Positions 12,401-24,100 of a stretch of 64,000 nucleotides of DNA are shown here, piece after piece (position 1 is the stretch's first letter; every line of letters starts with the position of its first letter). Position numbers and translations under genes: made by a program. Source of the DNA: Strix aluco (taxonomy: Eukaryota > Chordata > Aves > Strigiformes > Strigidae); NCBI RefSeq assembly GCF_031877795.1, contig NC_133938.1:11068920-11132919 (forward strand). The letters are read 5' to 3'. Below the pieces are notes generated by a model. It did not search any database and was not told where the DNA came from. It saw only the letters and a program-made list of their open reading frames with translations.

Positions 12401-15400
12401 CTTTGAGCACCCAAAGATGAGTTTTAAGAAGGACCAGGGGGAGGATTACACATAGTTCTACTGTTATTTATGGAAATGCCTCCCAAATATAAGATGACAA
12501 ACACAAGAAAGCAAGCCTTGGAAATCCAACAGGTGTGCAGTGGAGGCTGGCATCAGGACACTGCAAGAGACTTAACATGCCTGTATTGAAAGAGAATGGA
12601 CAGAAAGGGCGTAGGGAAACTGAGAAGGGAGTTGGAAGTGAAAGTAGGTTTTGATTGATAGAACAGAGAGAGGAGCCATTTGAGGGATGCAGAGAGGTGA
12701 CAATGTAAAGAAAGGTATTGGGAAAAAAATACCTTTTCCATGAGCGCTGGCTGTCAATTCTCTAACCACAGATTCATCACAGAACAATGAGTCAAGATGT
12801 TTAGAACTAATATGACATGTTTGGGAGTCGTTCCTCAAAGGTGTCTGCAGAGACACTACACGGACCTCAACTGTGTCCTCCTTAAAATTCAACCCTGCTG
12901 TGATACTAACAGGAAAAGCTCAGCAATGATTAATCTGGTGGTTTCCAGTCACTGCCTTTTAACATGTTGACCAGTATGATCTCACTGTTACCTTGTGCTT
13001 GAATTATTTGTTTCCTTTATAGACCTGTCAGCTCTTAATTCTGATTGCAAGGTGTTCAACATAACAATTTTAAAAAAAAAAAAAAAAGAATGCTAACACA
13101 ATGCAGCTTAGAGATTGGCAGTTCTGACTTAAAGTACTGCCAGTCCTACCCTCCCCTATTTGTCTCTCTCATTATGATATGCCACCCTTTTCCTCACAGC
13201 AACACAACTCTTCTACAGCTGTGCAATAAGCTGAACAGGAACATTGCTTCGGCTAGAAGCACTGGAGGCAGGGGAAGGTGCTGGATTTCTTTTTGCTGGG
13301 TCAGTTCCCCCATCTGCTTGGGTGCACAACCCCATCTGGGTTGTGCCAGCACAGTGGAGGGAAAGGGGCAGTACAGGACCAGGGCTGAAAAGGGGGCTGG
13401 GACACAGCCATCCATAACCCAGTATTGGCACCAAGCACTTTAAAACACTAGCAGGGACATCCAGGCACTGCCTCTATACAAATAATAAATACACATAATA
13501 AAAGATTAATAGATTAAAAAAAACAGTATTTATAGTATCCTAAGTAGAATAGTTAATAGTTCTAAGAAGAAATCCATAATTTATAAGTGATTGCAGAAAA
13601 TTCAATCAACTATTAATAGTGTAAATTAGAAACAAGATTGCATTTGGCTAATTCTGGAGTATAGGTCAAGCTGGACCCGGATTTTCTTTGTCACTTGTGA
13701 GAGCCCACACAGTCAGTAGCTAGCCAGACCAAAGCCCATTTTTTGTAGAAAAAAATAACAATAATTGTTAGTGGTTCAAGGAACAGTAACAGACTAGCAG
13801 AATGTGAAAGGCAAATGAAAGACTAGGGCAAAGGAAGACCATTCAGTTATGCTTTCAAGAGGTGTTTTCAACTCAGTAATAAGCTAAAATAAGTAGGTTG
13901 TTGTTCCCTTTAATTTTGAAAAACCTAACATGGGGCTTAAAATAACATTTTTACAATGATAATTTTGTTGTTTGGGTTGTAATTGCTTTTTAAACCTACT
14001 ATTCATTAAAATATCTGCTTTTCTCCCCCCCACTGACTCACTCTCTTGGTTACACAAAATTACTGGTGCTTTTGTCATTCCTGTGCCCTGTTGGAGAACT
14101 AGCTTAGCAACATTTGCGTAGGCAAAAAAAGCAAGTAAGCCTTACTTTGTGCCATGATGTATTCCTCACACAGACAAAAGAAAAAATCCCTGCCCCACTA
14201 AAGTGAATAGAAACAAGTCACACCTTAAATTGAGTAGCGTTAAGATTTGACCTCAACTTCTTTTTTCCAGAGTCGGGAGTGCCAGACTGAGTCCATCTGG
14301 AGTGTCTCCTTTGGCACTCAGCTTGACTTGTGACATGATACCTTCAGTGGAGAGACTTGTGAATACAAACTCTTGGTTCTGAAGTCTAACATAATGAAAG
14401 TCAAGAATATATGCTTAAGTGATCATCAAGTAATTTGCCCTTGTTGCAACTTTAAATGCAGTTCTGCAAAGGAGCTTCAGGAATGACACTAAATTAGATA
14501 GCAACCTGTGCTCCTAATTACATTTCTTGTTACAGCTAACTAGAAAAACACTTCCAACTTCTGAGCATGCAGTCTCACACTGAGATCTGAGGAACAAACA
14601 GATTAATTTCATTAGCACACATTGCCATCTATAATAAAGCTATAACAGGCCAAATGCTCTAATTTACACTCCTGAAACTGTCTCCCTCCGGTCACTCTGT
14701 TGTTACACTTTCAGGATGCCAAGAAGGGAAATGGATCTGGCAATTGTCACTGGTTGGAAGTGCAAACAATTTTTCCCTTTACCACGTTGGCTTTGCAGAG
14801 TTACCAAGAACATAAAACTGTAAAAGCTTACTTCAGTCATTAAAGAGATCTGACTCACAAAAAAGGAATCACTATGTTGAGTTAGGAGATGTCAGTTGAC
14901 ATAGTTACTAAACTGGTTGCCAGAAGCTGGGAAGCTAGCAACTAGCTTTATTTTTTAAACAATTTTTTTCCCTAATTTTCTGCTAATGGCTCTTGACAGA
15001 AGGAAGTTGCTCAGGTAGATGGCTCTTGAGACCAAGCATAGCAGTGTTTGTGGTTTTGGAATAGATGCATACTTTTAGTAGCATCATAGGCCACTGTCAA
15101 TTAGATCATCAGATGATAATAATAATAAGAAGAAGAATTTAATGTTGTGGTGCCCAAATTGCTGTCTGTGGCAGTATCTTAACATCACGCACGCTTTAAC
15201 TCTTTCTCTTAATATCACACACACTTTAGCTCTTGAAAAGATGAATACAAGTTACAGGGCACTGTAAGTATTAAAATTAAATGGCAGTAGGAGTCTTAAA
15301 GTACAAGAACATCACTGAGTACTTCACAGTAAGTTCAATTTTAACAAATAAAGACAAACGACCCATTCAAGTATGGGAAGGGGTAAGAAACTTCCTTTAA

Positions 15401-16065
15401 TGAATTTCTCAGTATAAGACATTACACAAAATAACTAGCCAGAGAATACTTCCAGAAAAAGAATCAGTATTCACCTCTCAGGTGATGAAGATGTATAGCT
15501 CTCTAAAAGCGCCTTAGCTTGAGCCTGCTTACATGTATTGCTAACCAAAGCCAAGTCTGAGAAATCACAAACATATGACAATTTTCCTTCCTGCTGCTAG
15601 AAACTCTGCCTAATCTCCCAGCAAGTGGTCCCATTTGGCTCATACTCAAAGCCTGAAAGAAATCCCAGTTTCCTATAGTTTACTATAATTTGTATGTCAA
15701 TTCAGTGAACAGAGGCATTACAAGAAACCTCTTGGCATGCTTACACCTCTACAAGTGTGCATAGATTTTGCGCAAACGGAGCAGTAAGGCACAGAGCATG
15801 TACTATTTCTGTGCTTTTTACCAGGCTGGCTAGCCCAGCCACTCATCACGATATTGAAGGTGAGTGTTCGTATTACACAGCGGTCTTTATTCTGCGTCAA
15901 TACACAGGTCCGAGTGCCGAGCAGTATGCACGAATCCTTTACATTAAAAATCAGCAAGGAGCTCCATGAATTTCAGCCAACACTAGATCAAGCCACATGA
16001 GGTGAAGGCGTGAGTAATAAGCCATCAGATTTACTTCAGTTTCTCCTATAGTTACTTCATGCCTT

Positions 16066-16121
16066 TTTAAACTCGCCTTAATTAAATTCATTCTTTAAAC
16101 TTGTCTTAATTAAATTCATTC
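16066..16121. repeat. tandem duplication, 2 x 28 bp
   Basis: Two adjacent 28-base copies (16066-16093 and 16094-16121) differ at two positions; both contain CTTAATTAAATTCATTC. A local slippage-type duplication. Confidence 0.85.
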
Positions 16122-16724
16122 TGGAGCATAAAAATTGCTCAATTTTCACTGATCTGGAAATGGCTCTTTCTAGGCCAGCAAGACTTTTGCCGTGAGGCAT
16201 TTACTAGAGCTAGGGTAGGGATCAGTGCTTGTAGCTTATAGAGATTGTTTTATTATCATGCTCAGTGAGTTTGCTCAATGAGATTCATACCACACTTCCA
16301 CTGTGCCAATGTTTGTTTTTTCAAGCAAAAAAGATTTGTAAATAATGACCCCAGAGTAGTATCTGACAAACCAGTGTTCTGTTTTAAACACAAAAACAAC
16401 AGATGCCACTTTCCTTACGCATCTAAATAATTGCAAGGTACTGAGTGGTGCTGCTCTTTACAGTACTCAGCAGGATTTGATCTATGAAAGTAAGTGCAAC
16501 TATTCATAATCACCATGCCTACCTTACACAGTGGTTTATGTTCAGATGCAGAATCCTCTTTGCAGAAAGCAGATCTCACAATGAAATCCAATCAGGAATC
16601 ACTATCAATGGTACAAGCAACGGTTTCTTGTAGTGCTTGTGACACTGGCTGGAGAGTACAGATGAGGTGGGCAGAGCAACCAGAGCAAACAGCAGCAGGT
16701 TTTAAAGGGATCTTGTGAAAAAAG

Positions 16725-16812
16725 AGCAAAGACCTGGGAATTGGGAGATGTGGATTCTCTTACAGGGGCTGCAGTAAAATTACTGTGTGAGCCAAGGCAA
16801 GCCATTGTATCT
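16725..16812 (+). mobile_element. possible MIR-like SINE remnant
   Basis: The series 'AGACCTGGGAATTGGGAGAT', a gap, then 'TACTGTGTGAGCCAAGGCAA' and 'GCCATT' resembles the core of ancient tRNA-derived MIR-type SINEs (consensus with GACCTGGG...CTGTGTGACCTTGGGCAAGTCA). It is heavily diverged, so family and limits are tentative. Confidence 0.35.
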
Positions 16813-17819
16813 ATAGTCAAAATTAAGCCAGTCAGGCTGGAATATGAAACATGGTTTTTAATGTCTCTAATTCAGTGAAGTCCTAATCTCTGATAAGAGC
16901 CCCATGAAACTGTTGTAGAAATTAGTCTAATAATTAATAATACAAATAATCTTTGAAAAATCAGGCAGGGGGGTTAGTTGTATTTGCTATATAGGAGAGC
17001 TGTTGTTTTTCTAATTCTAACCTATATTTGTACTTTTCTCTTTATCATGTCAACGTTTGCAAGCAATAAAAGGGCATTATGTGCTGGTCATTGCATCTGC
17101 TTTTGAGATAAATCTATGTTAGCATTTCAAAGGGTCAAGGAATTCTTCCAGGGCAAACAAATTCTGGAGCACTGATGCCAGATGGTGTGTATATAAAGTG
17201 GAAAATGAGAAAAGCAATTTACTGTGTTCCTGTTCCAGGGAAAAGTATCACCTAGAAGGACAGCAAAAGAGGTGAGAAACTTCTGAGAAACTGGAGACAC
17301 TGTTTTCTTCTTCTGTAACATGTTGTTTTCTTTATAGCTGAAAAGTCTAGGTACATAGAGGAGATGCAATGCTTATTCAGGCAAAATTATTCCAAAAAGA
17401 TAACAGGAATATTTAACTAATGAATGAAGGGTTAAATTAATAGCATGTAGTAAGAATTATGCATTGATTTATGTGAGAGGTTCTAGATTTATCTATATAG
17501 CTCACTAATACGTAGCCTGTGTTTAGAGAAATTTTAGTCACACAGACAAAACGTTTTTATCTTGCATTTTTGAGCACTCTACAAAGGAGGCACAAAATAA
17601 TGGATCAGATTCTTAAGTATAAATTAGCATAGGTTCAACAAAGTCATCAGTGTAATTTATCCAGCTCAGGTGCTGACTATTACTAGCTCACTTGCACCTG
17701 TATTAAACATGTGATTTCCAAGTGTGCAAAACAGCTCTGCAAATTTTAGAACTAATTGATCTTTTCTTCAAATCTACTGAAGTAGAGGAATGTTTCTTAG
17801 AAGGTTCGAAGATATATTC

Positions 17820-18150
17820 AGGTCAGTGTAAGAAATTTAAAATCATTTTCTTAAATACTGAAAATTGTAACATGCTTTCATAAATAGTCTGAACTATTGG
17901 TGGCTTTTATCACTTGCTACCCAACCTCAAAAATATGTAGCAGAAGTATAAGTGTTCATATAACAAGCAAAGAGAAAGGGAGAATGTGTGTCTTAATATT
18001 TATGTGTGCCTTAATATTTATGTGTGCATCTTTGCTGAGCATATTTTATTTGGTTATATATGTCGCTTTTTTAAAGCAGTACATCCTTTTAATGTTATGC
18101 CTTCTCCCAGAAATAAAGGATATAAATAAAGACTTCTCTCCATACAGGAA
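17820..18150 (+). promoter_or_regulatory. RBP: RBP proximal promoter with TATA box
   Basis: TATAAATA at 18121-18128 lies 39 bases before the RBP ATG, so a start of transcription near 18148-18155 would leave a very short 5' UTR of under 20 bases. The flank is AT-rich with no CpG island, unlike the other promoters in the window. An AGGTCA nuclear-receptor half-site is at 17820-17825 and the 18 bp direct repeat is at 17992-18027. Chicken RBP is known to be estrogen-inducible in liver and expressed in oviduct. Alternatively, the pyrimidine-rich TTCTCTCCATACAG ending at 18149 could be a splice acceptor after an untranslated exon further upstream; the sequence alone cannot decide. Confidence 0.6.
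17992..18027. repeat. perfect direct repeat, 2 x 18 bp
   Basis: CTTAATATTTATGTGTGC occurs twice back to back (17992-18009 and 18010-18027), about 100 bases upstream of the RBP TATA box. It could be a chance slippage duplication or a duplicated factor site. Confidence 0.9.
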
Positions 18151-18166
18151 AAAGAACCGATCAACA

Positions 18167-21100
18167 ATGCTGAGGTTTGCTCTCACCCTCTTTGCTGTCA
18201 TAACATCATCTACCTGCCAAAAATATGGATGTCTGGAAGGGGACACTCACAAACTGAAGCCAAGTCCTGAGCCAAATATGCATGAATGCACTCTGTACTC
18301 TAAATGTAAGAGTGGTTTCATTTTTGCCAAATATAGTCTAGAAGTACAGCTTTGTACACACTAATTGTTTTGGCAGGTCCCTTAATTTCTCAAAAATATG
18401 TAAGATGCAGTATACGTTGCATTTGAAAAGCTTCCTTCACTGGCATTTTGCTGCATGCAAACTGAGAGTAAGATTTTGGTTCTTAACAAAGTCAGTTGCA
18501 GAACTCTCATTGACTTCACTTATTTTCTTTAAAAAATTCTCATGCAGTTATTTTTCTTGTTTACAGCAAAGGTGAATTTGGTTTACGTGTTTAAGTGTAA
18601 AAATTAATTAATTGTAGCAGACACCAAATGGGAAAGTTGAAATCAAAATTCTATAGTGAGGGAAGTATAGTATTTATTACATTTCTTCAACTCTCTTTTT
18701 ATGTTTGGCAGCTTTCAAAGTTAGTATCCCTCAGGATATAACATCTGGCAGAACACTAGTAAAATTCTTGGGGCTCTCTGGGCACACCTTGACAAAGCAC
18801 GGTTGATGCCAGCCCGCCTCACTTAGCATTTACACTGCTGCTGCTTCTAAAACTAAAAATGTTAGAGCTTGAGGACATCTTCTAGTTAGTACTAAGAGAC
18901 TTTATCATGTTACAGACCAAAGCAGATTCATCTTACATTTTAAGTCTTCCAAATACAGTATTAAAGAAAATCCTTATTGCAAGATCTCTGTTTCTTTCCT
19001 AACAGCTTCCTGTTGCTATGTAGACTTCACAGAGCAATTGGCTCATTCCCCAGTAATTAAAGTAAACAACAGCTACTGGAACAGATGTGGGCAGCTCAGT
19101 AAATCGTAAGTCAGCTTTGATGTTGTCTGTGTCCTGGTTCAATAGATCTGTGCTGTAGGAGCCACACAGCTAATGGCAACTCCTCCTGGAGCTGCTGATG
19201 GACAGTCCCTAGGTTGCCCTGGAGATCATGCCACCCAGCCTAGTTCCCACCATCTTTTCTCTGTACCTGACCAATGTCTGACTCTGTTTCTTCTCCTCTC
19301 ACAAGAGCCCATGAATCCCTAAGTATATACTATTCGTGCAGAAGGATTTATGCCATTTTATCAAGAAAGGGTTATGTTTTTTCAAGTTTGCTTCCAGTAT
19401 AGAACCAGATCTAGCAATGCAGAGCAGTCATAAACCCAGGAGGTAACCACCACACTGCACCTCTGTAGCTCTTCAAAGCAACTATCACATCCCAGTGAGT
19501 GTGACCCCTGGTCAATACAAACTGGGCTTCTTCCTTTGTTTAGAAAGCAGATCAACTTGATTATTAGATCTTGCAAAAAAAATGCAGAGTTCAGAAATGA
19601 AACTTCTGAATATTTAGAATAAAAATTCTTGTAGTCCTCTGGGTTTTTTAACCATGAAGAATGTCTTCATAATGAAGATATTTAGTACCCGCTTAGATGT
19701 TAGAGCTGTGAAACATGGCAAGTTATAGAAATAAAAGAATGAAAGTACAAAACAATTAAGCAAAAACAGATGTGCAAAAGTAACAGCTATTGCCCGCCAC
19801 TCCCAGAAGAGCAGCAACAGTATGCATTTTTAAGTAACTTCAGCTGGGCTGTGGGAAAATCTAAAGATTAGTGAAACCGTGAGGCTACAGCATAGAAGGA
19901 GTTTTGTACTATAGTTTTAAACTACATTTTATTATTGCCTGGAATCATTCTTGCCAGGAAAACTCAAGGCCTCAGAAGTTTACAGAAAGCTTACACAAAT
20001 AGGGCTGAAATATGCATGGAAACATTTGTGCGCTCTTTAGCTGGCTATGGTAATTGCACAGTCAGGGTCTGTACACAATGCCAAAGGAATGAGTTTGGAA
20101 CCTAGACACTAACAGGGCAAAAGGATGCTTTTCTGTGTTTTTCTCCAAATCTGTAGTATTGCATCCACATCAAAGCAGGCCTAGGAAACTGAGGCTATAG
20201 CCTTGATGTTCAGAAACAGGCTTATTTGTGGCTTTTCTCACCCACCACAGTTGTGAAGATTTCACAAAGAAAATTGAGTGCTTTTACCGGTGTTCTCCAC
20301 ATGCTGCTCGCTGGATCCATCCCAACTACACTGCTGCTATTCAGTCTGTTCCACTGTGTCAAAGCTTTTGTGACGACTGGTAGGTTCAGCTTTTTATCAC
20401 AGTACTTTTATTTAGCTTTAATATGCCTGTGTTACTAGGGTGCCAAGGAGCATGAGTGGATGAAGCACAGATCTCCCAGTCAAGTGGCACTAAGTTCAAT
20501 GGTGTCGCACTACCTTTATGCCTTTTCTCTTGTTCTTCCTCTTCATTTCTTGTTTGCCATCTCTACTTTTTCCTCTGCTAAGTTACTACCCCCAAAATAA
20601 TGACACAGGCTGAATGCAGGATGGAGTCAGGAAACTCTGACAGAGTTTAATGACTGAGGGACAGCACTGTCCTGCTCTCCCTGAGGATGCAGTGCAGTGG
20701 CACCAGAGCTGCCTGACGTGACGGAGGAGCTCTCACCACACTGACAGCACTAACAGCAGTGAGGGCCTGCCCACGCTTTGAAAAGTCCATGCCTGTGAGT
20801 TGGCATTTATGCAGTTAGCATTTTAAATCTAAATACTTGATCATGATGCGATACATTTCTTCTATATCTATGAAATGCTCTATGAAATCATGAAAGCAAA
20901 CACTTCTTGTATGTTTTCAATTAATTCATATAACAAATTAGCTTAATTCCTAATTTTTTTTCACCCTTGGCCTTTTCCCTTCCATCATCCCTCTCTCTCT
21001 AAAATCACTTCTAAAAAGCCTGAATCTCAGAAAAACTTGCAACCAAGTAATGCTAAAAATATTAATAGCAATGAGCAAGCATAATAACATTTAATTTTGT

Positions 21101-24100
21101 TTCCCAAAATATAGCATCAGGGAATCACATTCTTTTTTGAGTGCAAAACATGTAGTGGGACAACCCAGCACCCATCTGTCCTTTGTCTTGGGGTAGGAGC
21201 ATTATATCCAGGTGGGGTGCTGAGATTTTTTCAGTGGTCCATATCCAGCATATATCTCTCCCTCATTCCCTCCCTCCCTCCCTGTTTTGGGATGCTGGAT
21301 CTTAAATAATGTCATCATGTGACAAATAAATCTCAGTCAGGGCCATATTAATGCTGTGCCTAGTAACTACAGTAACTTGTGTGCGTGGTTAAATTGGTGT
21401 GAAGCATAGGACAAGCAGCACAGGCTGCGTTCACACTGTAGGACTATAACTGCTAGATCACTTGAAAGTAATGAACTGTGAATGTCTGAATCCCTTAGGC
21501 TGCTCTGAAAATCACATAAAACTGTTTAATACTTCTAAAAATGTTATAAAAGTGCTTTTCTTGGAAGCACAGAAAATACATAACACATGGTAGCACACGG
21601 TCAGGTTCTCCTGCGCTGCTCTGTACAGTGCTTTCCCTAGTGGTTACGCAACTTGAATATTATTGACACATGGATCCATTTTCACTCTCATCTTCTCTCC
21701 AAGAACAAAGTCATGTATGCAGTGCAGTATTTTGGCAGGATATGTCTTTAAGTATGTCTCCATTGCTCTGTGCCAGAGAAGGAAACAAGAAGCATAGCTT
21801 GAATTTGTAATGGAAGATAGTGAGAAGGGCTGATGTATGTCTTAGCTTCCCTAGTTTCCTCTAGTGACTAATTTTATTTCTGAGTTAGGAAACTCCATGT
21901 GCCTCAGGAACAGATTTGTCTTGTGCAGTCTTCCTTCCTAAATTTTTGTTAATCTTCTAAACTGAATCCAGATTATTGACCTCCCTGAAGATAAAGACCA
22001 AGACCTTGAATTTGTGCTCAGAATCTCAAAGCTCAGAAGAAAATATTACCAAAATTTGAAAGCATTTTGGTATTAAAGCATTGGAGTTGCCAGTGAGTTT
22101 TAGAATAGCTCTAACAGGCAAAGCAATAGAATACCAATATCTAAAACAAATATATCCCAAAATAAGTAGCACACAAAATCATCACCAAACCGCTATATCT
22201 AGTAAAAGTGTAAAGATGAAAGAAAATATACCCTGTAAGTTTAGTTTGAATCTAAGAACTGGTGTAAGCCAGTCTTAGTATATATGAGATTTATACCAAA
22301 GTGGGTATGGTGGGTCAGTGTTATATAGCAAAACCTTCAGTGTCCGCTGGGTATTGCCAGAACCTCAAGGTAAACAGCATTTTAACTTTTGTTGTTGGAA
22401 AGTATGGGGGGTGTGATCAAGAGTTGCTGCATTCCAGTATAGAGTCTCCTGGCAGAGAATAGGCTTTACTCTAAACAAATACTAAACAATGATCTATTGC
22501 CCCTGTTGGCATCATAGATGCCTGGCCTGAATCAAAAATGTAATGATGACCCATTACCATGCATGCTAGTCTGTGTGCCTGCCTAGTGCCAATGTCAAAC
22601 CCATTCCCTCACCCTGCTTAAGGCCTGAGGCTAGAAAAGAGCCTGGACAGAATTCCCACTCTTTCTGGTGATTTAAAGTAACATTTTTTCATGTTCTATT
22701 CACTGGAGTCCCTTTAGCACGCTGTAGCACTGCTAGTGACATGACCTACTTTCTCTACATGCCGTGAGTGTGCCTGCTGCATACTGTATGTCTTTGTGGC
22801 CAGAAATGTGCAGAGGATTTTGAATGAGCAATGACTTCATTTAAGAGAAATTCATCTGACTAGCTTGGGGCCTTCCTTTTCTTCCTATTGTCTTAGGATT
22901 CCTCGCTCCCACTAGTCCTAAAACTATTGCTTTTGAAAGACCTCGATGTACAAGCCAGTTTCTGATCCACCTGTGAAAGGGCCCTGTGCCCTTTAAAAGA
23001 GAAACAGCTAATTATAAAAAATGGGGAGGGGGGGGCTTTAAAACAAAAATATCCTGCCTGTGCGTAGGGAACTAGTATGTTCAGGCAGGATCTTTTCAAT
23101 ATTTATGTTTATGTTTCTCACAGGTTTTAATTAATGTTTGAAGAAACCGCTATGGGTTTCTGGACAGCAGAAATCAGACTTTTCATAAGTCACAATTTTT
23201 CATAAACTTAGCTTCATAATTACTTCCATTGGGATAAAGAAAAACTTGTTACAGTAGAGTTATGCCTTGCTACCTGCTTATGTAACAAACCACAGAGTCA
23301 GGCAATAATCAACAGGAAACATTTCATCTGACAATTCAATAGATAATAGTGAGTAAAAATATAAATACTTTAATAAACATATTTAATTCAAATTCCTGAG
23401 GAAACCACATGCATAGCATGAATGCCCCAGTCCAGTAAAACTCTGAAATACATATTCACAATTTAAAAAGTATAACTGAAGGTGACAGTCAAAAGAAGCA
23501 GTTCTGCCCTCTCCTCTGCCCCTATCCTGTCCCCACCCACGCGCCAGCAGTGCTGCCTGAGAGGCCATGAAGCAACCCTGGTCTGGGAGCCCATCAGGCT
23601 GAAAAATATTTAGCCAAATAAAAAAGGAAACCAAAAAAGAAGACTGTGGGAAGGGCACAACTGCTTTAAGTAGAAGTGCAGTATCAGGCAGCTCACAGCG
23701 GATATTGATCGACTTTGGTAGAAAGCAGTGAATTTAAGTGTGTGCATAAAGTAAAGGACATGCCTACACAGCTTGAAGAATCAAGGGGTAGTTTTTGAAT
23801 CTGATGCTGGTTTGTGAAGAGTTCATAGATGGTGATTAACAAAAGGTTTGCACTGATGCTCCCAACTGGCATGCCTTCAAGCAGGCAAAGTGACCAGCAT
23901 TAGAGAAACAGCTGTCACTGGGGAATTACCTCTGTGTGTCCTTCTCAGTCAGGGTACATGCAGCAGCTGACAAACAACAAACCAATTATTCTTGTAGTCC
24001 CTAGTCCCAAATCCAGTCATGCCACAGGCTGGTAGGATCTGCCTATTAGTGTCACATTATATTAATTTATCAAATTGCAGCCTATATTTCCAGCAGAGCC

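Larger units (their letters stand above)
8421..18100. other. intergenic region between MAST2 and RBP
   Basis: About 9.7 kb without a gene I can support. Open frames are short, lack family resemblance and are not flanked by convincing splice signals. It holds a conserved-looking stretch at 9080-9480, a 28 bp tandem duplication at 16066-16121 and a MIR-like fragment near 16725, listed separately. The last few hundred bases form the RBP 5' flank. Confidence 0.7.

Noticed and set aside
13045-13443. 132-codon open frame
   Set aside because: No recognisable family, starts with a lysine run from an A-tract, competing frames on the opposite strand, and no splice or promoter support.
17897-18166. N-terminal extension of RBP upstream of 18167
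   Set aside because: The frame is open by chance; the signal peptide MLRFALTLFAVITSS begins at 18167 as in chicken, and the TATA box lies within the extension.
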